DNA of 64,000 nucleotides from positions 1-64,000 of the forward strand of contig NZ_JAOEGB010000019.1 of assembly GCF_025420585.1 (NCBI RefSeq). The letters run 5' to 3'. Numbering within the stretch: the first letter of the stretch is position 1; each line of letters starts with the position of its first letter. This DNA is from Planotetraspora sp. A-T 1434. Its GTDB lineage: Bacteria > Actinomycetota > Actinomycetes > Streptosporangiales > Streptosporangiaceae. Shown here piece after piece: positions 17,885 to 27,459 of the stretch. Below the pieces are notes generated by a model. That model had not been told where the DNA came from and did no database searches. It saw nothing but the letters and a program-made list of their open reading frames with translations. The translations under genes and the position numbers were made by a program.

Positions 17885-19090
17885 CTACTCGGGTGAGCCC
17901 GAGGGCACCGGCGCCTGCTGCTGGGGCGTGACCGGCCGCGCCACGGGCTTCCTCGACCGGCTCCACCACCGCATCGCGGGCCGCTCCACCAGCGTGTACA
18001 GCAGCCAGCCGGCGATGACGTTGACGCCGATCATCCCGAGGGTGACGAGGATGCCGCCCGCGATGCCGTACTCGCTGTTACCGAGCACGAGGGGACGCAG
18101 CCAGTAGATCACCAGGAACTGGGTCATGTAGAAGCCGAAGGACACGTTGCCCAGCCACACCATCACCTTGGTGCCCAGCACGGTCCGCGCACCGCGCAGG
18201 TTGGCCGAGGCGAGCGTGCCGATCGCCAGGGCGAACGGGATCGAGGTGATCAGCACGAAGCGGTACGGCATGGGCGCGTAGACGGCCCCGGCGTAGCCGG
18301 CCAGCAGCAGGACCACGATCGGGGTGAAGCCGATCCGCGGCCACCGGTTCGCGATCACGATCCGCGCCACGATCATGCCGAGGACGAACTCGAACAGCCG
18401 CGCCGGCGGGAAGATGTACGCGAACCAGAACTGGGTGATCGACACGGCCTGGCCGGGGAACGCGGGCGTGTCGGGCAGGAACGCCATGTCGGCCAGGCAG
18501 ACCGCCGCGATGCCCGCGACGGCGAGGCCGGCCCACAGCCACAGGCGGCTCTCGGCGATCTTCCTGATCGGGATGATCAGCAGCGGGAAGAGCAGGTAGA
18601 ACATCATCTCGGAGCTCAGCGACCAGGCCGGCATGTTGCCCCCGGCCCACACCGGCGGGCTCGTGGAGAACGAGCTGAACAGGAAGAGGTTCGGCAGGCC
18701 GTAGTTCAGCGAGTACGCCCCGGCGAACAGGAGCATCGCGAGGGCCCACGTCACGACGTGGTTGGGCATGATCTTCACGACGCGGCGCCGCCAGTAGGCC
18801 GTGACCCGGTCGCCGGGACGGGCCGACCAGGTGATGACGAAACCGCTGAGGATGAAGAAGAAGGAGACGCCGAGCGACCCGCCCGGGTTGAAGAACCAGT
18901 TCAGGTTCTGCGCGAGGTCAGGGTCCTTGAAGGGGGTGGGCGCTTTCTGCCCGGCGGGAGTGAACGGAATCACGACGTGGCTCATGAAGACCAGCAGCGC
19001 GGCGATGATTCGCGCGCCGGTCAACGCTGGCAGATCGGGGCGACGCTCACTGAGAGTTCCGGCAAGGCCGGATGACGATGCCACAGGCAC
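17885..19090 (-). CDS. Membrane acyltransferase, family 3 (OafA/YrhL-like)
   Basis: 401 residues with about ten transmembrane segments. The N-terminal signature PALTGARIIAALLVFMSHVV carries the conserved Arg and His of acyltransferase 3 proteins, and FFILSGFVITW is the second landmark. The family transfers acyl groups from cytoplasmic donors to sugars, lipids or secondary metabolites at the membrane. GTG 19090 is chosen for its GGAGAGGAAGG site; longer starts lack one. It lies between the MFS exporter and the AHSA1 gene. It might acylate the product during export (inference). Confidence 0.87.
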   Translation of the reverse strand: MPVASSSGLAGTLSERRPDLPALTGARIIAALLVFMSHVVIPFTPAGQKAPTPFKDPDLAQNLNWFFNPGGSLGVSFFFILSGFVITWSARPGDRVTAYWRRRVVKIMPNHVVTWALAMLLFAGAYSLNYGLPNLFLFSSFSTSPPVWAGGNMPAWSLSSEMMFYLLFPLLIIPIRKIAESRLWLWAGLAVAGIAAVCLADMAFLPDTPAFPGQAVSITQFWFAYIFPPARLFEFVLGMIVARIVIANRWPRIGFTPIVVLLLAGYAGAVYAPMPYRFVLITSIPFALAIGTLASANLRGARTVLGTKVMVWLGNVSFGFYMTQFLVIYWLRPLVLGNSEYGIAGGILVTLGMIGVNVIAGWLLYTLVERPAMRWWSRSRKPVARPVTPQQQAPVPSGSPE

Positions 19091-19253
19091 AATGGGCCTT
19101 CCTCTCCCTCGGATTGCCCAATGACGTACGCAACCCGGGCGATCGTGGGAATGACGCAATCAGGTCACATGATTCGCATTCCTGGCATGAGGCCGCATCT
19201 TCCCCCGTGCTGACTTTGGGGCCGCCCGGGGATTGAATCCACCGGTCACATGC

Positions 19254-19287
19254 TGAAAGCGGACGAGCCAGCGCTCGTCCGCTTTCA
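19254..19287 (-). terminator. Hairpin terminator after the AHSA1 gene
   Basis: A perfect 15-bp stem TGAAAGCGGACGAGC (19254-19268 with 19273-19287) with a 4-nt loop, 42 bp past the AHSA1-type gene stop. Confidence 0.75.
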
Positions 19288-19328
19288 CCCCGCCGCACGG
19301 ACGCCGTTGTCCTTGCGCGCCGCTTTCG

Positions 19329-19781
19329 CTACTTGACCGACTTGAGATGGTCGTCGAGGGCGTCGAAGAAGTGCCCCCAGCCCTCCTCGGCCCGGGGAAG
19401 CTCGGCCTCGGGAAGGTTCCCCTCCTGGAGGAAGACGAGCTCGGTGCCGTCGCCGATGGACCTGAAGGTGACGGTCACGACCTCCTCGCCCGGCTCGTCG
19501 CGGGGGTCCTCCCTGCCGCTCAGGTCGACGAGGGTGTAGACCAGTCGCTCGTTCGGCACGACCTCGCGGTAGACGCCGGCGAAGGGGACCTGGGTCTGCT
19601 CGTCGACGACGATGGTCGCCTTCCACTCGCCGCCCGGCCGGACGTCCATGGAGATCGTGTCCAACGGCGCGCCCCACCAGTGGGTGAAGTGCTTCGGCTC
19701 GGTCCACGCGGAGTAAACCAGCTCGCGCGGCGCGTCGAAGGTCCGAGTGATCTCGATCCTGCCGCTCGCCAGTTCCGTCAT
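19329..19781 (-). CDS. AHSA1/SRPBCC-domain protein
   Basis: 150 residues forming one SRPBCC/AHSA1 domain: RTFDAPRELVYSAWTEPKHF, WWGAP near 36, DVRPGGEW near 47, and the closing GWGHFFDALDDHL are typical. Members bind hydrophobic ligands, and some act as cyclases/aromatases, but many are general proteins of unknown role. ATG 19781 is preceded by AAAGGA; the longer frame reaches into untranslated DNA. It is a single gene with its own terminator, and membership of the pathway is uncertain. Confidence 0.85.
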   Translation of the reverse strand: MTELASGRIEITRTFDAPRELVYSAWTEPKHFTHWWGAPLDTISMDVRPGGEWKATIVVDEQTQVPFAGVYREVVPNERLVYTLVDLSGREDPRDEPGEEVVTVTFRSIGDGTELVFLQEGNLPEAELPRAEEGWGHFFDALDDHLKSVK

Positions 19782-20300
19782 CGTGTCGTCCTTTCTAGGG
19801 CTTTCTCTGGGCCTTGTTCGAGCTTGGAGAAGATGGCTCGCGTGAAAGCCGACGCCGGCCTGCCGGGCTCCGGCAGCGTGCCGACACGTTGAGCGGCCCC
19901 GATTCCGACCGGCCCATCGCCGCCGTGCCGCGGACCAGCTTTCCGGCAGATCAGCTTTCCGGCGAATCCGCTTTTGCTCCGGATCCACTTGTTCGCGGAT
20001 CCACGCGACCGCCCCGCGGCCCGGGATCAGGAAAAGCTTATGGGCCGACGAGGCACCTGTGGCTTGATTCTCCCGGCCGCCCGGCGGCGTGTCTTATTCA
20101 AAATTGCTCTCTTCCCACGCCTGCCGTACGGCCTCAAAACGACGTGCGGACCCTCAAAACGAAGCGCGGCCCCTCATAAGCGCGCACGGCCCCTCATAAG
20201 GGATGCGCCGAAGCTGATAAAAGCGAATCGCAACCCGGGAGATGCGGCGGCCAGAAAAGGGATGTGACGCTCAAAGCATGCCCAATTCGACGACGAGACC
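19782..20300. other. Gene-free divergent region with operator
   Basis: No convincing gene. It contains two copies of GGCCCCTCATAAG near 20167-20200 and an operator box at 20230-20245, so it is the promoter region of the flavin-monooxygenase operon. Confidence 0.75.
20230..20245 (+). promoter_or_regulatory. 16-bp cluster operator box, copy 3
   Basis: GCAACCCGGGAGATGC matches the cluster consensus GCAWYYNRGGAGATGC apart from one position and ends 55 bp before the start of the flavin-monooxygenase operon. Confidence 0.75.
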
Positions 20301-21554
20301 GTGAGGACTGGGAGCATGGGAGTCGCCACAAGAATTCCCGAGCACCGCTTCCCCTCCCCGCCCGAGCCCGGCCTCACGCCCGGCGAGATGGTCGCGAGGG
20401 CCGAGGCGATCGCGCCCACTCTGGTCGGGCTTCAGGCCGGGACCGAGGAGCGCACCTTCTACGGCGAGGACGTCCACGACCAGTTCGCGAGAGCCGGCTT
20501 CTACCGGATCCTCGTTCCGCGCCGGTACGGCGGCTACGAGTTCGGGATCGACACCTTCATGCGGGTGACGATGGCGCTCACCCGGGGCTGCCCGTCGACC
20601 GGCTGGATGTACTGCCTGGGCGCCGCGCACGCCCTCGCCGTCGCCTCCCTGTTCGACGAGCGGGCGCAGGACGAGATCTTCGGCTCCGGCGGCGACTTCA
20701 TCTGCCCGGCGACGGTCGTCCCGAGCGGCACCGCCGAACGCACGGCGGACGGTGGCTGGACGCTCAACGGCACCTGGGGCTACTGCTCCGGCTCGCCGTA
20801 CGCCACGCACTTCGTGGGCCACACGCTCGTCGCACCCGAGGAGGGCGGCCCGCCCGAGCCGATGATGTTCATCGCCCCGCGCAGCGAGTGGACCCGGCTG
20901 GACGACTGGGGACACGCGCTCGGCCTCAAGGGCAGCGGATCGCACAGCATCAGGATCGAGAACGGCCACATCCCCGGTCATTTCACCCTTCCCATGCACA
21001 TCAGCCAGGTCAGCGTCACGGAGGGCACGCCGGGCCGCGCGCTGCACGGGCCGCAGTACGGCGGCGGCCAGCTCAGCTTCATGGTCCTGGAGGACGCCGT
21101 CCTCGCCGTGGGCATGGCCCAGGGGGCGCTCGACGCCTACGAGGACCTCATGCGCACCCGGACGACGCCGTTCCCGCCCATCGTGCTCCGCGCCGAGGAT
21201 CCCGACTTCCAGTTCCGGTACGGCAAGGCCGCCGGCCTGATCGCCACGGCCGAGGCCGCGACGCTCGACGCCATCCGGCAGTGGCAGGAGACCTGCGCCC
21301 AAGGCCCGGAGGCGGTCACCAAGGAGCGGGAGCTGCGGATCGCCGCGATCTGCAGCGAGGCGGTCGGCCTCTCCTGGCGCGCGGTGGAGGGATACCTCTT
21401 CCCGACCGCCGGTTCGAGCGCGGTGCGGCACGGCGAGCGCGTCGAGCGGGTGTGGCGGGACATGTCGATGTTCGCCACACATGCCGGAGTCTCAACGTTC
21501 CTGGCCACCATCGCGAAGCGCGAGCTGGCCCGAGCCCGGTTCGGCGTCGAGTAG
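20301..21554 (+). CDS. Flavin-dependent monooxygenase, acyl-CoA-dehydrogenase fold
   Basis: 417 residues with the three-domain acyl-CoA dehydrogenase/class D monooxygenase fold, closest in style to HsaA/DszC-type hydroxylases. Landmarks are [16 protein letters not shown] near 58, [14 protein letters not shown] near 95, [15 protein letters not shown] near 157, and no conserved catalytic Glu motif near the C-terminus. Such enzymes use reduced flavin from a separate reductase; none is encoded nearby. GTG 20301 is used; ATG 20316 is possible but its Shine-Dalgarno spacing is too short. It is 46 bp upstream of the HpaB-type gene, so the two likely oxidise the same aromatic unit. Confidence 0.8.
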   Translation: MRTGSMGVATRIPEHRFPSPPEPGLTPGEMVARAEAIAPTLVGLQAGTEERTFYGEDVHDQFARAGFYRILVPRRYGGYEFGIDTFMRVTMALTRGCPSTGWMYCLGAAHALAVASLFDERAQDEIFGSGGDFICPATVVPSGTAERTADGGWTLNGTWGYCSGSPYATHFVGHTLVAPEEGGPPEPMMFIAPRSEWTRLDDWGHALGLKGSGSHSIRIENGHIPGHFTLPMHISQVSVTEGTPGRALHGPQYGGGQLSFMVLEDAVLAVGMAQGALDAYEDLMRTRTTPFPPIVLRAEDPDFQFRYGKAAGLIATAEAATLDAIRQWQETCAQGPEAVTKERELRIAAICSEAVGLSWRAVEGYLFPTAGSSAVRHGERVERVWRDMSMFATHAGVSTFLATIAKRELARARFGVE

Positions 21555-21600
21555 GGCGCGGACCCCCGACAGTTCAGACGTTCAGAAGGGAGAAGGCCCG

Positions 21601-23220
21601 ATGACGGAACTCCGGGACACCCCGCTCACCGCGGATCTCACTACTCAGCCCGTTGGCGACACCGTACAGCCGGACACGCGGCGGAAGACGCGGCCGCTGA
21701 CCGGCGCGGAGTACATCGATAGCCTGCGCGACGACCGCGAGATCTATCTCTACGGCGATCGCGTCAAGGACGTCACCACGCATCCCGCGTTCCACAACCC
21801 GGTCCGGATGACGGCCCGGCTTTACGACGCGCTGCACGACCCGGACAGGCGCGACGACCTCATCGCGCCGACCGACACGGGAAGCGACGGCTACACGCAC
21901 AGCTTCTTCACCACGCCGCACAGCGCGGAAGACCTGGTCGCCAACCAGCGCGCCATCGCGGCGTGGTCCCGGATGAGCTACGGATGGATGGGCCGCAGCC
22001 CCGACTACAAGGGGTCGTTCCTCGGCACGCTGGGCGCGAACGCCGAGTTCTACGAGCCGTTCGACGACAACGCCCGGCGCTGGTACAGGGAGTCCCAGGA
22101 GAAGGTCCTCTACTGGAACCACGCGATCGTGCATCCGCCCGTGGACCGCAACCGGCCGCCGGACGAGGTCGCGGACGTCTTCGTCCACGTGGAGAAGGAG
22201 ACCGACGCCGGCCTGGTCGTGAGCGGCGCCAAGGTCGTCGCGACCGGCTCCGCGCTCACCCACTACAACTTCATCGCGCATTACGGCCTGCCGATCAAGG
22301 ACAGGAAGTTCGCGCTGGTGGCGACCGTGCCGATGGGCGCCCCCGGCCTGAAGCTGATCTGCCGGCCCTCCTACAGCGCCACGGCCGCGGTCATGGGCAG
22401 CCCGTTCGACTACCCGCTCTCCTCGCGGCTGGACGAGAACGACACGATTCTCATCCTGGACAAGGTGCTCATCCCCTGGGAGAACGTGTTCATCTACGGC
22501 CACCTCGGGAAGGTCCAGCTCTTCACCGGCCGGTCCGGCTTCCCCGAGCGCTTCACGTTCCACGGGTGCACCCGCCTCGCGGTGAAGCTCGAGTTCATCG
22601 CGGGTCTGCTGGCCAAGGCGGTCGAGATCACGGGCACCAAGGACTTCCGCGGCGTGCAGAGCCGGATCGGGGAGGTGCTGGCCTGGCGGAACCTGTTCTG
22701 GGCCCTGTCCGACGCGGCCGCGCGCAACCCGGTCCCGTGGGTCAACGGCGCGGTCCTGCCCAACCCGCAGTACGGCCTGGCCTACCGGTGGTTCATGCAG
22801 ATCGGCTACCCCCGGGTCAAGGAGATCGTGCAGCAGGACATCGCCAGCGGGCTCATCTACGTCAACTCCAGCGCCGAGGACTTCAAGAACCCGGACGTCC
22901 GGCCGTACCTCGACAAGTACCTCCGCGGGTCGAACGGCGTCGAGGCGGTGGACCGGATCAAGGTCATGAAGCTGCTGTGGGACGCCGTGGGGACCGAGTT
23001 CGGCGGGCGGCACGAGCTGTACGAGCGCAACTACGCGGGCAACCACGAGAACACTCGGGTCGAGCTGCTGTCCGCGCAGCTCGCCAACGGCCAGGTCGAC
23101 GGCTACAAGGCGTTCGTCGACGAATGCCTCGGGGAGTACGACCTGGACGGGTGGACGGTCCCCGACCTGTCGTCGTTCGAGGCTCTACGGCAGGTCAGGA
23201 CGGGCCTCTTCGACACCTGA
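21601..23220 (+). CDS. HpaB-type FADH2-dependent aromatic hydroxylase
   Basis: 539 residues, the usual length for 4-hydroxyphenylacetate 3-monooxygenase oxygenase components. The N-terminus carries [20 protein letters not shown], then [19 protein letters not shown] near 122 and PWENVFIYG near 297. The C-terminal helical domain includes [18 protein letters not shown] near 465. Relatives include HpaB and SgcC, which hydroxylates beta-tyrosine tethered to a carrier protein. The tyrosine aminomutase gene 2.3 kb away makes ortho-hydroxylation of beta-tyrosine the best guess. It needs a flavin reductase in trans. ATG 21601 follows GGGAGAAGG. Confidence 0.9.
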   Translation: MTELRDTPLTADLTTQPVGDTVQPDTRRKTRPLTGAEYIDSLRDDREIYLYGDRVKDVTTHPAFHNPVRMTARLYDALHDPDRRDDLIAPTDTGSDGYTHSFFTTPHSAEDLVANQRAIAAWSRMSYGWMGRSPDYKGSFLGTLGANAEFYEPFDDNARRWYRESQEKVLYWNHAIVHPPVDRNRPPDEVADVFVHVEKETDAGLVVSGAKVVATGSALTHYNFIAHYGLPIKDRKFALVATVPMGAPGLKLICRPSYSATAAVMGSPFDYPLSSRLDENDTILILDKVLIPWENVFIYGHLGKVQLFTGRSGFPERFTFHGCTRLAVKLEFIAGLLAKAVEITGTKDFRGVQSRIGEVLAWRNLFWALSDAAARNPVPWVNGAVLPNPQYGLAYRWFMQIGYPRVKEIVQQDIASGLIYVNSSAEDFKNPDVRPYLDKYLRGSNGVEAVDRIKVMKLLWDAVGTEFGGRHELYERNYAGNHENTRVELLSAQLANGQVDGYKAFVDECLGEYDLDGWTVPDLSSFEALRQVRTGLFDT

Positions 23221-23237
23221 TCACCCCCGCGACACAC

Positions 23238-23280
23238 GCGAAGCGCCGCCGGAAGCTCCATTTTCCGGCGGCGCTTTCGC
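23238..23280 (+). terminator. Hairpin terminator after the HpaB-type gene
   Basis: A stem of about 17 bp with one bulged base (23238-23254 with 23263-23280), arm core AGCGCCGCCGGAA, 18 bp after the stop. Confidence 0.75.
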
Positions 23281-23286
23281 ATGCGG

Positions 23287-23566
23287 CCGGCCGCCGTTGA
23301 CGCCGGGCCGCGGTCGTCCTTGGCCATGTCCAAGGGGCAGCGTTCGGCGATGGGCGTCGTCGTGGGCCGGGCCGGCCGCGCAGGTCGACGCGTTCACCGC
23401 CGGGCTCATCGTGCTGGGCGCCAGGCAACTCGGAGCGACCAAGTCGGCGACGGTCTACGGCGACCTCGACGACAGCCGCCGCAGGAAGGCCGCCGAAGCC
23501 GGGCTGGAGCTCGGCTCGATCGCCATGCAGGACCTGTTCATCCACCTGACCGGAGAGGACCGATGA
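23287..23566 (+). pseudogene. Decayed ABC-transporter ATPase remnant
   Basis: Two pieces of an ABC ATPase survive in different frames. From 23326 one frame reads MSKGQRSAMGVVVG, the signature (LSxGQ) region. From about 23369 a second frame reads GPAAQVDAFTAG and ends SIAMQDLFIHLTGEDR, the normal C-terminus of these ATPases. Walker A, Walker B and the switch histidine are gone, so a deletion of roughly 80-100 codons plus loss of the 5' part has destroyed the gene. The remnant's stop still overlaps the permease start (ATGA), showing they were once one operon. Confidence 0.72.
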
Positions 23567-24264
23567 GATTCCCCAGCCGCCTCCTCGCCGCGAACATGCT
23601 CTTCGCGCTGATGATCTGGGCCGGTTACTTCGTGGTGGTCACCGCGATCACGGTCGGCATCGCGGTCTTCGGCAGACTGACCGGGAGCGTGTGGGAGTCT
23701 GCCACCCAGCTCCCCCAGTGGTTCGCCCTGTTCGTCGGGGTGGCCCTCGTCCGGGACTGGCTCCCGCTGTACATCGCGCACGGGCAGACGCGCCGCCAGT
23801 TCGGCGCGCAGGCGGCCGTCACGGTCATGCTCTTCGCGCCGTTCCTGGCCGCCCTGCTCGCCCTCGGCTACCTGCTGGAGAAGGTGCTGTACGGCCTGGC
23901 GGGCTGGCCGCAGGCGCTGGACCGGGCCCACCTGTTCTCCGAGCCGACGCAGGTGCCGCTCGTCTTCGCCGAGCATCTGATCGAGCTCGCCGCCTGGATC
24001 CTCGCGGGCACCTTCATCGGCGCCACGTTCTACCGCTGGGACGGAGGCGGCCTGCTCACCATCCCGGTCGGCATCGGCATGGTGGTGCTCGCGGACGCGG
24101 CGATCGGCACGGATCTGCGCCTGCCGTTCATCCGGAACCTGGGCCTGCACCTTCCCCAGTCGCCCGCGATGACGGTCGGCGTCGCCGTCGGCACGTTCCT
24201 GCTCGGCCTCGCGCTGACCTGGGCCGTCATCCGCGACGTGCCCCTGCGGAACAAACCGTCCTGA
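23563..24264 (+). CDS. ABC-transporter permease-like membrane protein (orphaned)
   Basis: 233 residues with about six transmembrane segments (near 10-38, 48-70, 85-108, 130-155, 160-180, 200-222). It resembles small two-gene ABC exporter permeases that pair with the ATPase upstream. It is intact, but its ATPase gene is a remnant, so it probably no longer works as a transporter unless another ATPase serves it. It begins inside the remnant's stop codon. Confidence 0.7.
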   Translation: MRFPSRLLAANMLFALMIWAGYFVVVTAITVGIAVFGRLTGSVWESATQLPQWFALFVGVALVRDWLPLYIAHGQTRRQFGAQAAVTVMLFAPFLAALLALGYLLEKVLYGLAGWPQALDRAHLFSEPTQVPLVFAEHLIELAAWILAGTFIGATFYRWDGGGLLTIPVGIGMVVLADAAIGTDLRLPFIRNLGLHLPQSPAMTVGVAVGTFLLGLALTWAVIRDVPLRNKPS

Positions 24265-24294
24265 GCCTGCCGTACGCGCCGCGACCGGAGCCGA

Positions 24295-24464
24295 TGCACG
24301 ATCACGTACGGCAAAAGCGCTCGTGAGCCCCATCGTGACGGAACTCGTGCATGATCACGTGTGAGGGAGTGGCTGGTCAGGCCATTGTGGCGGGAAGCCG
24401 TGCATGATCACGTGTGAGGGAGTGGCTGGTCAGGCCATTGTGGCGGGACGCCGTGCATGATCAC
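24295..24464. repeat. 53-bp-period intergenic element, locus 2 (four tandem cores)
   Basis: Inverted cores TGCACGATCAC (24295) and TGCATGATCAC (24348, 24401, 24454) are each exactly 53 bp apart. The 53-bp units starting at 24348 and 24401 are nearly identical throughout, so the array grew by recent duplication. It fills the gap between convergent genes, and the TGA stop of the PhyH gene (24461-24463 on the minus strand) lies inside the last core. Confidence 0.9.
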
Positions 24465-25378
24465 GCGCGAGGGGAGGCCGCCACGGGGACGTGGCCGATG
24501 CCGGCGGGTCCATCTTCCTCGGCACTCCGCCGGTCGCGCTGGACCTCCTCGGCCTCCAGCACGACGTACGGGTCCTGCATCTCGTACCAGCCCAGGCCCG
24601 GAGGGCAGCGGTCGTAGCCGAGCAGCCGGCGGACCTCCTCGGGGTAGGCCAGCACCTTCTCCCGGGGCACCGCGAGGTACTGGTTCTCCTCCTGCCGGAG
24701 GTTGCCCAGGTCCAGGGCGATGGTCATGCCGGTGCGCGGCACATCGGTGGCATTGGCCCCGCCGCCGTGATAGACGCCGCCCAGCCAGATGAGGCCGGAC
24801 CCGGCCGGCATCACGGTCGGGATGGCCTCCTCGGACTGCGGGGCGCGTTCGTCGTCCCAGTGGTGGCTTCCGGGGATCACCAGCGTGCCGCCGTTCTCGG
24901 CGGTGAAGTCGCTCAGGGCCAGCATGAGCTGCACCCGGCTGGTCGTGCCGGGATGCGTGCGCAGGTGCAGCGCGTCGTCGCGGTGCAGCGGCTGCTTGCC
25001 CTGGCCACGGTGGATCTGGATCACCTGCGTGGTGCTGATCTGGATGCTGGGGGTCATCTCCTGCCGCGACCGCCCGATCCACATGGGGATCGGCTTCTGC
25101 ATGATGGCCCGCGCGGCCCCCAGGTACAGGCGCTGGGTGACGACCGGCGTCAGGTGGGTGGTCCGGGCGAACAGGGAGGACACTCGCCTGGTCCGCAGGC
25201 CGTCATACCAGCTCTCGCTGTAGGCGCAGGCGTCCAGGGCGGGGCCGAAGTCTCCCCACAGCGCGGCCATGGTGGCCGCGTCGGCGAAGTCCTCGACGAT
25301 CACAGCCCCGTCGCGCTCCAAGATCTCGACGACCTCGCCGAGGTCGGCGTCCGGCTTCACTCTGGTAAGGCCCGCCAT
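24461..25378 (-). CDS. Fe(II)/2-oxoglutarate dioxygenase, phytanoyl-CoA dioxygenase family
   Basis: 305 residues of the PhyH family. The iron-binding HxD is HRDD (about 171-174) in QPLHRDDALHLRT. The distal histidine is in LGGVYHGGGANATDVPRTG near 240, with the nearby Arg available for 2-oxoglutarate. SNxT-type pathways use such enzymes for hydroxylation of amino acids or polyketide intermediates. It is 102 bp downstream of the aminomutase gene on the same strand, so it may hydroxylate the beta-amino-acid unit. A partial operator-like sequence lies 30 bp upstream (25408-25423). Confidence 0.88.
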   Translation of the reverse strand: MAGLTRVKPDADLGEVVEILERDGAVIVEDFADAATMAALWGDFGPALDACAYSESWYDGLRTRRVSSLFARTTHLTPVVTQRLYLGAARAIMQKPIPMWIGRSRQEMTPSIQISTTQVIQIHRGQGKQPLHRDDALHLRTHPGTTSRVQLMLALSDFTAENGGTLVIPGSHHWDDERAPQSEEAIPTVMPAGSGLIWLGGVYHGGGANATDVPRTGMTIALDLGNLRQEENQYLAVPREKVLAYPEEVRRLLGYDRCPPGLGWYEMQDPYVVLEAEEVQRDRRSAEEDGPAGIGHVPVAASPRA

Positions 25379-25445
25379 CGTGAGTCACCTTTCTCCGCGA
25401 TTAATGCCTATCTCCGCGATTCGCGCGATTCGTACGAACGTGTGT

Positions 25446-25473
25446 GCCGTGCCGGGCCCCCGCCCGGCACGGC
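25446..25473 (-). terminator. Hairpin terminator after the aminomutase gene
   Basis: A perfect 12-bp stem GCCGTGCCGGGC (25446-25457 with 25462-25473) with a 4-C loop, just past the aminomutase stop at 25481. Confidence 0.75.
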
Positions 25474-25480
25474 CCCGAGC

Positions 25481-27100
25481 TCAGCGGAGCTCGACGTCGG
25501 CGCGCGTCGCGGCGTCCACGAACTGGCCCCGGGACAGCGCCGCGGCCACCAGCTCGATTTCGTCGGCCATGTAGCGGTCGTGCGCCAGCGTCGGCGCCAG
25601 CGACCGCACCATGTCGTAGGTCGCCTTCCCGGCCGGGCTGAGCTTGTCGTACCTCCCGGACAGGTCCACCGCCTGCGCCGCGGCGAGGAACTCAACGGCG
25701 AGGATCCGGGTGTTGTTCTGCAGCACCCTGCGCGCGTTGCGCGCCGCGATCAGGCCCATGCTGACGACGTCCTGGTTGTCGCCGTTCGACGGGACGCTCT
25801 GGGTGCTGGCGGGGCCGATGGTCCGGTTCTCCGCGACGAGCGCGGTCGCCGGATACTGCGCGCCGGCGAAGCCGCTGTTGAGTCCCGGGTCGCCCGCGAC
25901 GAGGAACTCGGGCAGGCCGTTGCTGAGATGCCGGTTGAGCAGCCGGTTCGTCCGACGCTCGGAGAAGACGCCGAGCTGGGTGAGGGCGATCGTGAGGTAG
26001 TCCATCACGAAGGCGACCGGCTGGCCGTGGAAGTTGGCCCCGTGGAAGACTTCCTTGCCCTCGAAGACGAGGGGGTTGTCGTTTGAGGAGTTGAGCTCGA
26101 TCTGGAGCGTTGCGGACGCGTGGTAGACGGTGTCCCTGACGGCGCCGACCACCTGGGGGATCGCCCGCAGGGTGTACGCCTTCTGCAGGTAGACCTCCGT
26201 CCGCTGGACTCCGCTTTCCGAGCCCGGCCGGTCGCCGCTGAGCTCCCGCCGCAGCTGGACGTGCTCCACGGCCAGCTCGCTGCCCTGCAGCAGGGCGCGC
26301 ATGTTGGCGGCGGAGTCGATCTGCCCACGGTGCGGGCGGGCCACGTCGTGCCCGTCGGCCACGAACGGGCTGGTCGAGCTCTGCAGGACCTCGCAGATCA
26401 GAGCGGTGACGATCTCGGCCTGCCGGACCTGGTCGAGCGCCCGGCCCACGAGCAGGCAGCCGAGCCCGGTCATCGCGGAGGTCCCGTTGATGAGCGAGAG
26501 CCCTTCCTTGAACCGGAGCTGCAGCGGCTCGATGCCGAGCTCCCGCAGCACCGGCCCGGTCTCGACCCGGCGGCCGTCCCGCAGGACGTAGCCCTCCCCG
26601 ATGATCGTGGACGCGACGTGCGCCAGCGGCGCGAGGTCGCCGCTGGCCCCGAGCGAGCCGATCTCGGGGATGGCGGGGGTGACGCCGAGGTTGAGATAGA
26701 GCGCGAGGCGCTCCAGCAGCTCGGGCCGCACCGCCGAGTAGCCCTTGGACAGGGCGTTCAGCCGCGCCGCGACGATGGCCCGCGCCTCGTCCTCGGCGAA
26801 GACCGGGCCGACTCCCGCGCTGTGGCTGCGGACCAGGTTGGTCTGCAGCTCGATCTCCTTCGCGGTGTCGACCAGCATGTAGATCATCTCGCCGTAGCCG
26901 GTGGTCACACCGTAGACGGGGATGCCCTGCCGGATGATGTCCTCGAACAGTTCCCTGTTGGCCGCGGCCTTGGCCAGCGCCGAGGGGGCCACGCCGCACA
27001 TGACCTGGTTTTCGGCGATCCGCCGTACGGTTCCGACGTCCAGGGTCTCACCATCGAAATCGACTGACGTCGCGGTCTCGACCAGAGTCAAATCTCTCAC
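25481..27100 (-). CDS. Tyrosine 2,3-aminomutase, MIO family
   Basis: 539 residues of the aromatic amino-acid ammonia-lyase/aminomutase family. The MIO-forming Ala-Ser-Gly is in IGSLGASGDLAPLAH near 152. The active-site lid reads YGVTTGYGEMIYM near 63 and LVRSHSAGVG near 90, both typical of actinomycete tyrosine aminomutases such as SgcC4 of C-1027, rather than of histidine ammonia-lyase. ATALVAENRTIGPASTQSVPSNGDNQ-type C-terminal core is intact. Reaction: L-tyrosine to beta-tyrosine. A phenylalanine or lyase activity cannot be fully excluded. GTG 27100 has only a weak ribosome site. An operator box lies 170 bp upstream. Confidence 0.86.
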   Translation of the reverse strand: MRDLTLVETATSVDFDGETLDVGTVRRIAENQVMCGVAPSALAKAAANRELFEDIIRQGIPVYGVTTGYGEMIYMLVDTAKEIELQTNLVRSHSAGVGPVFAEDEARAIVAARLNALSKGYSAVRPELLERLALYLNLGVTPAIPEIGSLGASGDLAPLAHVASTIIGEGYVLRDGRRVETGPVLRELGIEPLQLRFKEGLSLINGTSAMTGLGCLLVGRALDQVRQAEIVTALICEVLQSSTSPFVADGHDVARPHRGQIDSAANMRALLQGSELAVEHVQLRRELSGDRPGSESGVQRTEVYLQKAYTLRAIPQVVGAVRDTVYHASATLQIELNSSNDNPLVFEGKEVFHGANFHGQPVAFVMDYLTIALTQLGVFSERRTNRLLNRHLSNGLPEFLVAGDPGLNSGFAGAQYPATALVAENRTIGPASTQSVPSNGDNQDVVSMGLIAARNARRVLQNNTRILAVEFLAAAQAVDLSGRYDKLSPAGKATYDMVRSLAPTLAHDRYMADEIELVAAALSRGQFVDAATRADVELR

Positions 27101-27459
27101 CCGCCATAGGTTGGTAACGCCATAATGGACACAGCTCGCGAGCCGAAAGGGCGGAAATCCCGGCTGAATGGCCCCGGCATCACGCCGGCGCCATTACCGG
27201 CGGATCCAGCGGCGCATCAGATATACGCGATCCTCACCACGTCATCGTCACTTCCGGCCATGGGCGGGGGCATCTCCTAAGATGCTGCTTCGGATTCCCC
27301 CACCGAACTGCGCGATATTTCGACACATCCCCCGTGGTCGAATTACCCCGGCCATTGGCGGCGCTTTTTATTCGCCGGGCGCCGGCTTAATTGGCGGTCA
27401 GCGGGCCCGGGGCCGCCGGGGGGATGTGAGGTTGGCGCGGAAGAAGTCGGCCGTCGCGG
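27101..27459. other. Aminomutase promoter region
   Basis: No convincing gene. It holds the nearly symmetric operator box at 27270-27285, upstream of the aminomutase. Confidence 0.7.
27270..27285 (-). promoter_or_regulatory. 16-bp cluster operator box, copy 4 (most symmetric)
   Basis: The minus strand reads GCATCTTAGGAGATGC, in which GCATCT and AGATGC form a perfect dyad. This suggests the binding protein is a dimer. It lies 170 bp before the aminomutase start. Confidence 0.78.

Noticed and set aside
17458-17931. Plus-strand frame over the MFS gene start
   Set aside because: It is antisense to the exporter and the 26-bp repeat region, with no motif or ribosome site.
24295-24464. CRISPR array
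   Set aside because: Repeats are evenly spaced with variable sequence between some units, but the conserved core is only about 20 bp, two units are nearly identical throughout, other loci are mirrored around hairpins, and no cas genes are present.
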